This document shows positions 6,758 through 6,840 of a stretch of DNA of 6,840 nt, one piece after another. The position numbers and the translations under genes were made by a program. The stretch lies in the NCBI GenBank assembly GCA_902783905.1, contig CACZSP010000205.1:1-6840 (forward strand), in the 5' to 3' direction. Numbering within the stretch: position 1 is the first letter of the stretch; every line of letters begins with the position of its first letter. This DNA comes from an uncultured Ruminococcus sp. (GTDB lineage: Bacteria; Bacillota; Clostridia; Oscillospirales; CAG-272). The notes beneath the pieces are model-generated. The model had not been told where the DNA came from. It saw nothing but the letters and a program-made list of their open reading frames with translations, and did no database searches.

Positions 6758-6840
6758 TCACGATCGACTTTGAGACGGAATGTGTTTTGTCCAGTCGGTT
6801 GATTCCCAAACGTTCATGACACGTGCTTCTATGCGCAAAA
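6758..6840 (-). pseudogene. 5' part of the metalloprotease-like gene, ending at an in-frame TGA
   Basis: On the minus strand, 26 codons run from the right edge to TGA at 6760-6758, in exactly the frame of the HExxH gene; 12 further sense codons separate the TGA from TTG 6721. The peptide contains MNVWESTDWTKHIPSQSRS, with a possible ATG at 6817-6815. Both halves together would give a protein of about 158 residues. One base change from TGG (Trp) to TGA would explain the break. Alternatives are a sequencing or assembly error, or an unrelated short upstream frame. The part beyond 6840 is unseen. Confidence 0.45.

Noticed and set aside
1..6840. CRISPR array, tRNA or rRNA gene, or insertion sequence
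   Set aside because: I saw no regularly spaced repeats, tRNA-like cloverleaf, rRNA stretch, transposase motif or paired terminal repeats.

Overview
The window looks like a chromosomal segment of a moderately GC-rich bacterium. The two best sampled 60-base lines give about 57% GC in the central operon. The gene set (TGS-domain nucleoside kinase, TIGR00266/AIM24 protein, bacterial acyl-ACP thioesterase, AraM/EgsA-type glycerol-1-phosphate dehydrogenase), the sigma-A-like promoters and the good Shine-Dalgarno sites suggest an uncultured member of the Firmicutes, probably Clostridia. That placement is inference; no rRNA or phylogenetic marker is present.

Layout. Left arm, minus strand: a glycerol-1-phosphate dehydrogenase (693-2057) is followed after 49 nt by a DAHP synthase that runs off the left edge (643-1). 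They are probably co-transcribed from a strong promoter at 2130-2158. Centre: a compact divergent promoter region (about 2058-2248) has two extended -10 promoters whose -35 boxes are 7 bp apart. Right arm, plus strand: four closely packed genes, all in the same reading frame, form one likely operon: TIGR00266/AIM24 protein, acyl-ACP thioesterase (TTG start), MscS-family channel, and TGS-domain nucleoside kinase. A strong, possibly bidirectional terminator at 6254-6303 closes it. Right end, minus strand: an AT-richer segment (about 40% GC) carries a small HExxH metalloprotease-like gene interrupted by an in-frame TGA at 6758-6760.

How the genes work together. Several products act at or on the membrane: the dehydrogenase makes the glycerol-1-phosphate lipid backbone, the thioesterase releases fatty acids from ACP, MscS responds to membrane tension, and AIM24 family proteins are poorly understood. 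DAHP synthase opens the shikimate pathway and the kinase belongs to nucleoside salvage, so the membrane theme is suggestive only.

The points most worth a second look are: the in-frame TGA in the metalloprotease gene; an abrupt change of codon use inside the DAHP synthase gene near position 240, which hints at recombination or a chimeric assembly; and the dehydrogenase start, which promoter and ribosome-binding-site geometry move 72 nt downstream of the longest possible start. I found no clear evidence for a new multi-gene system.
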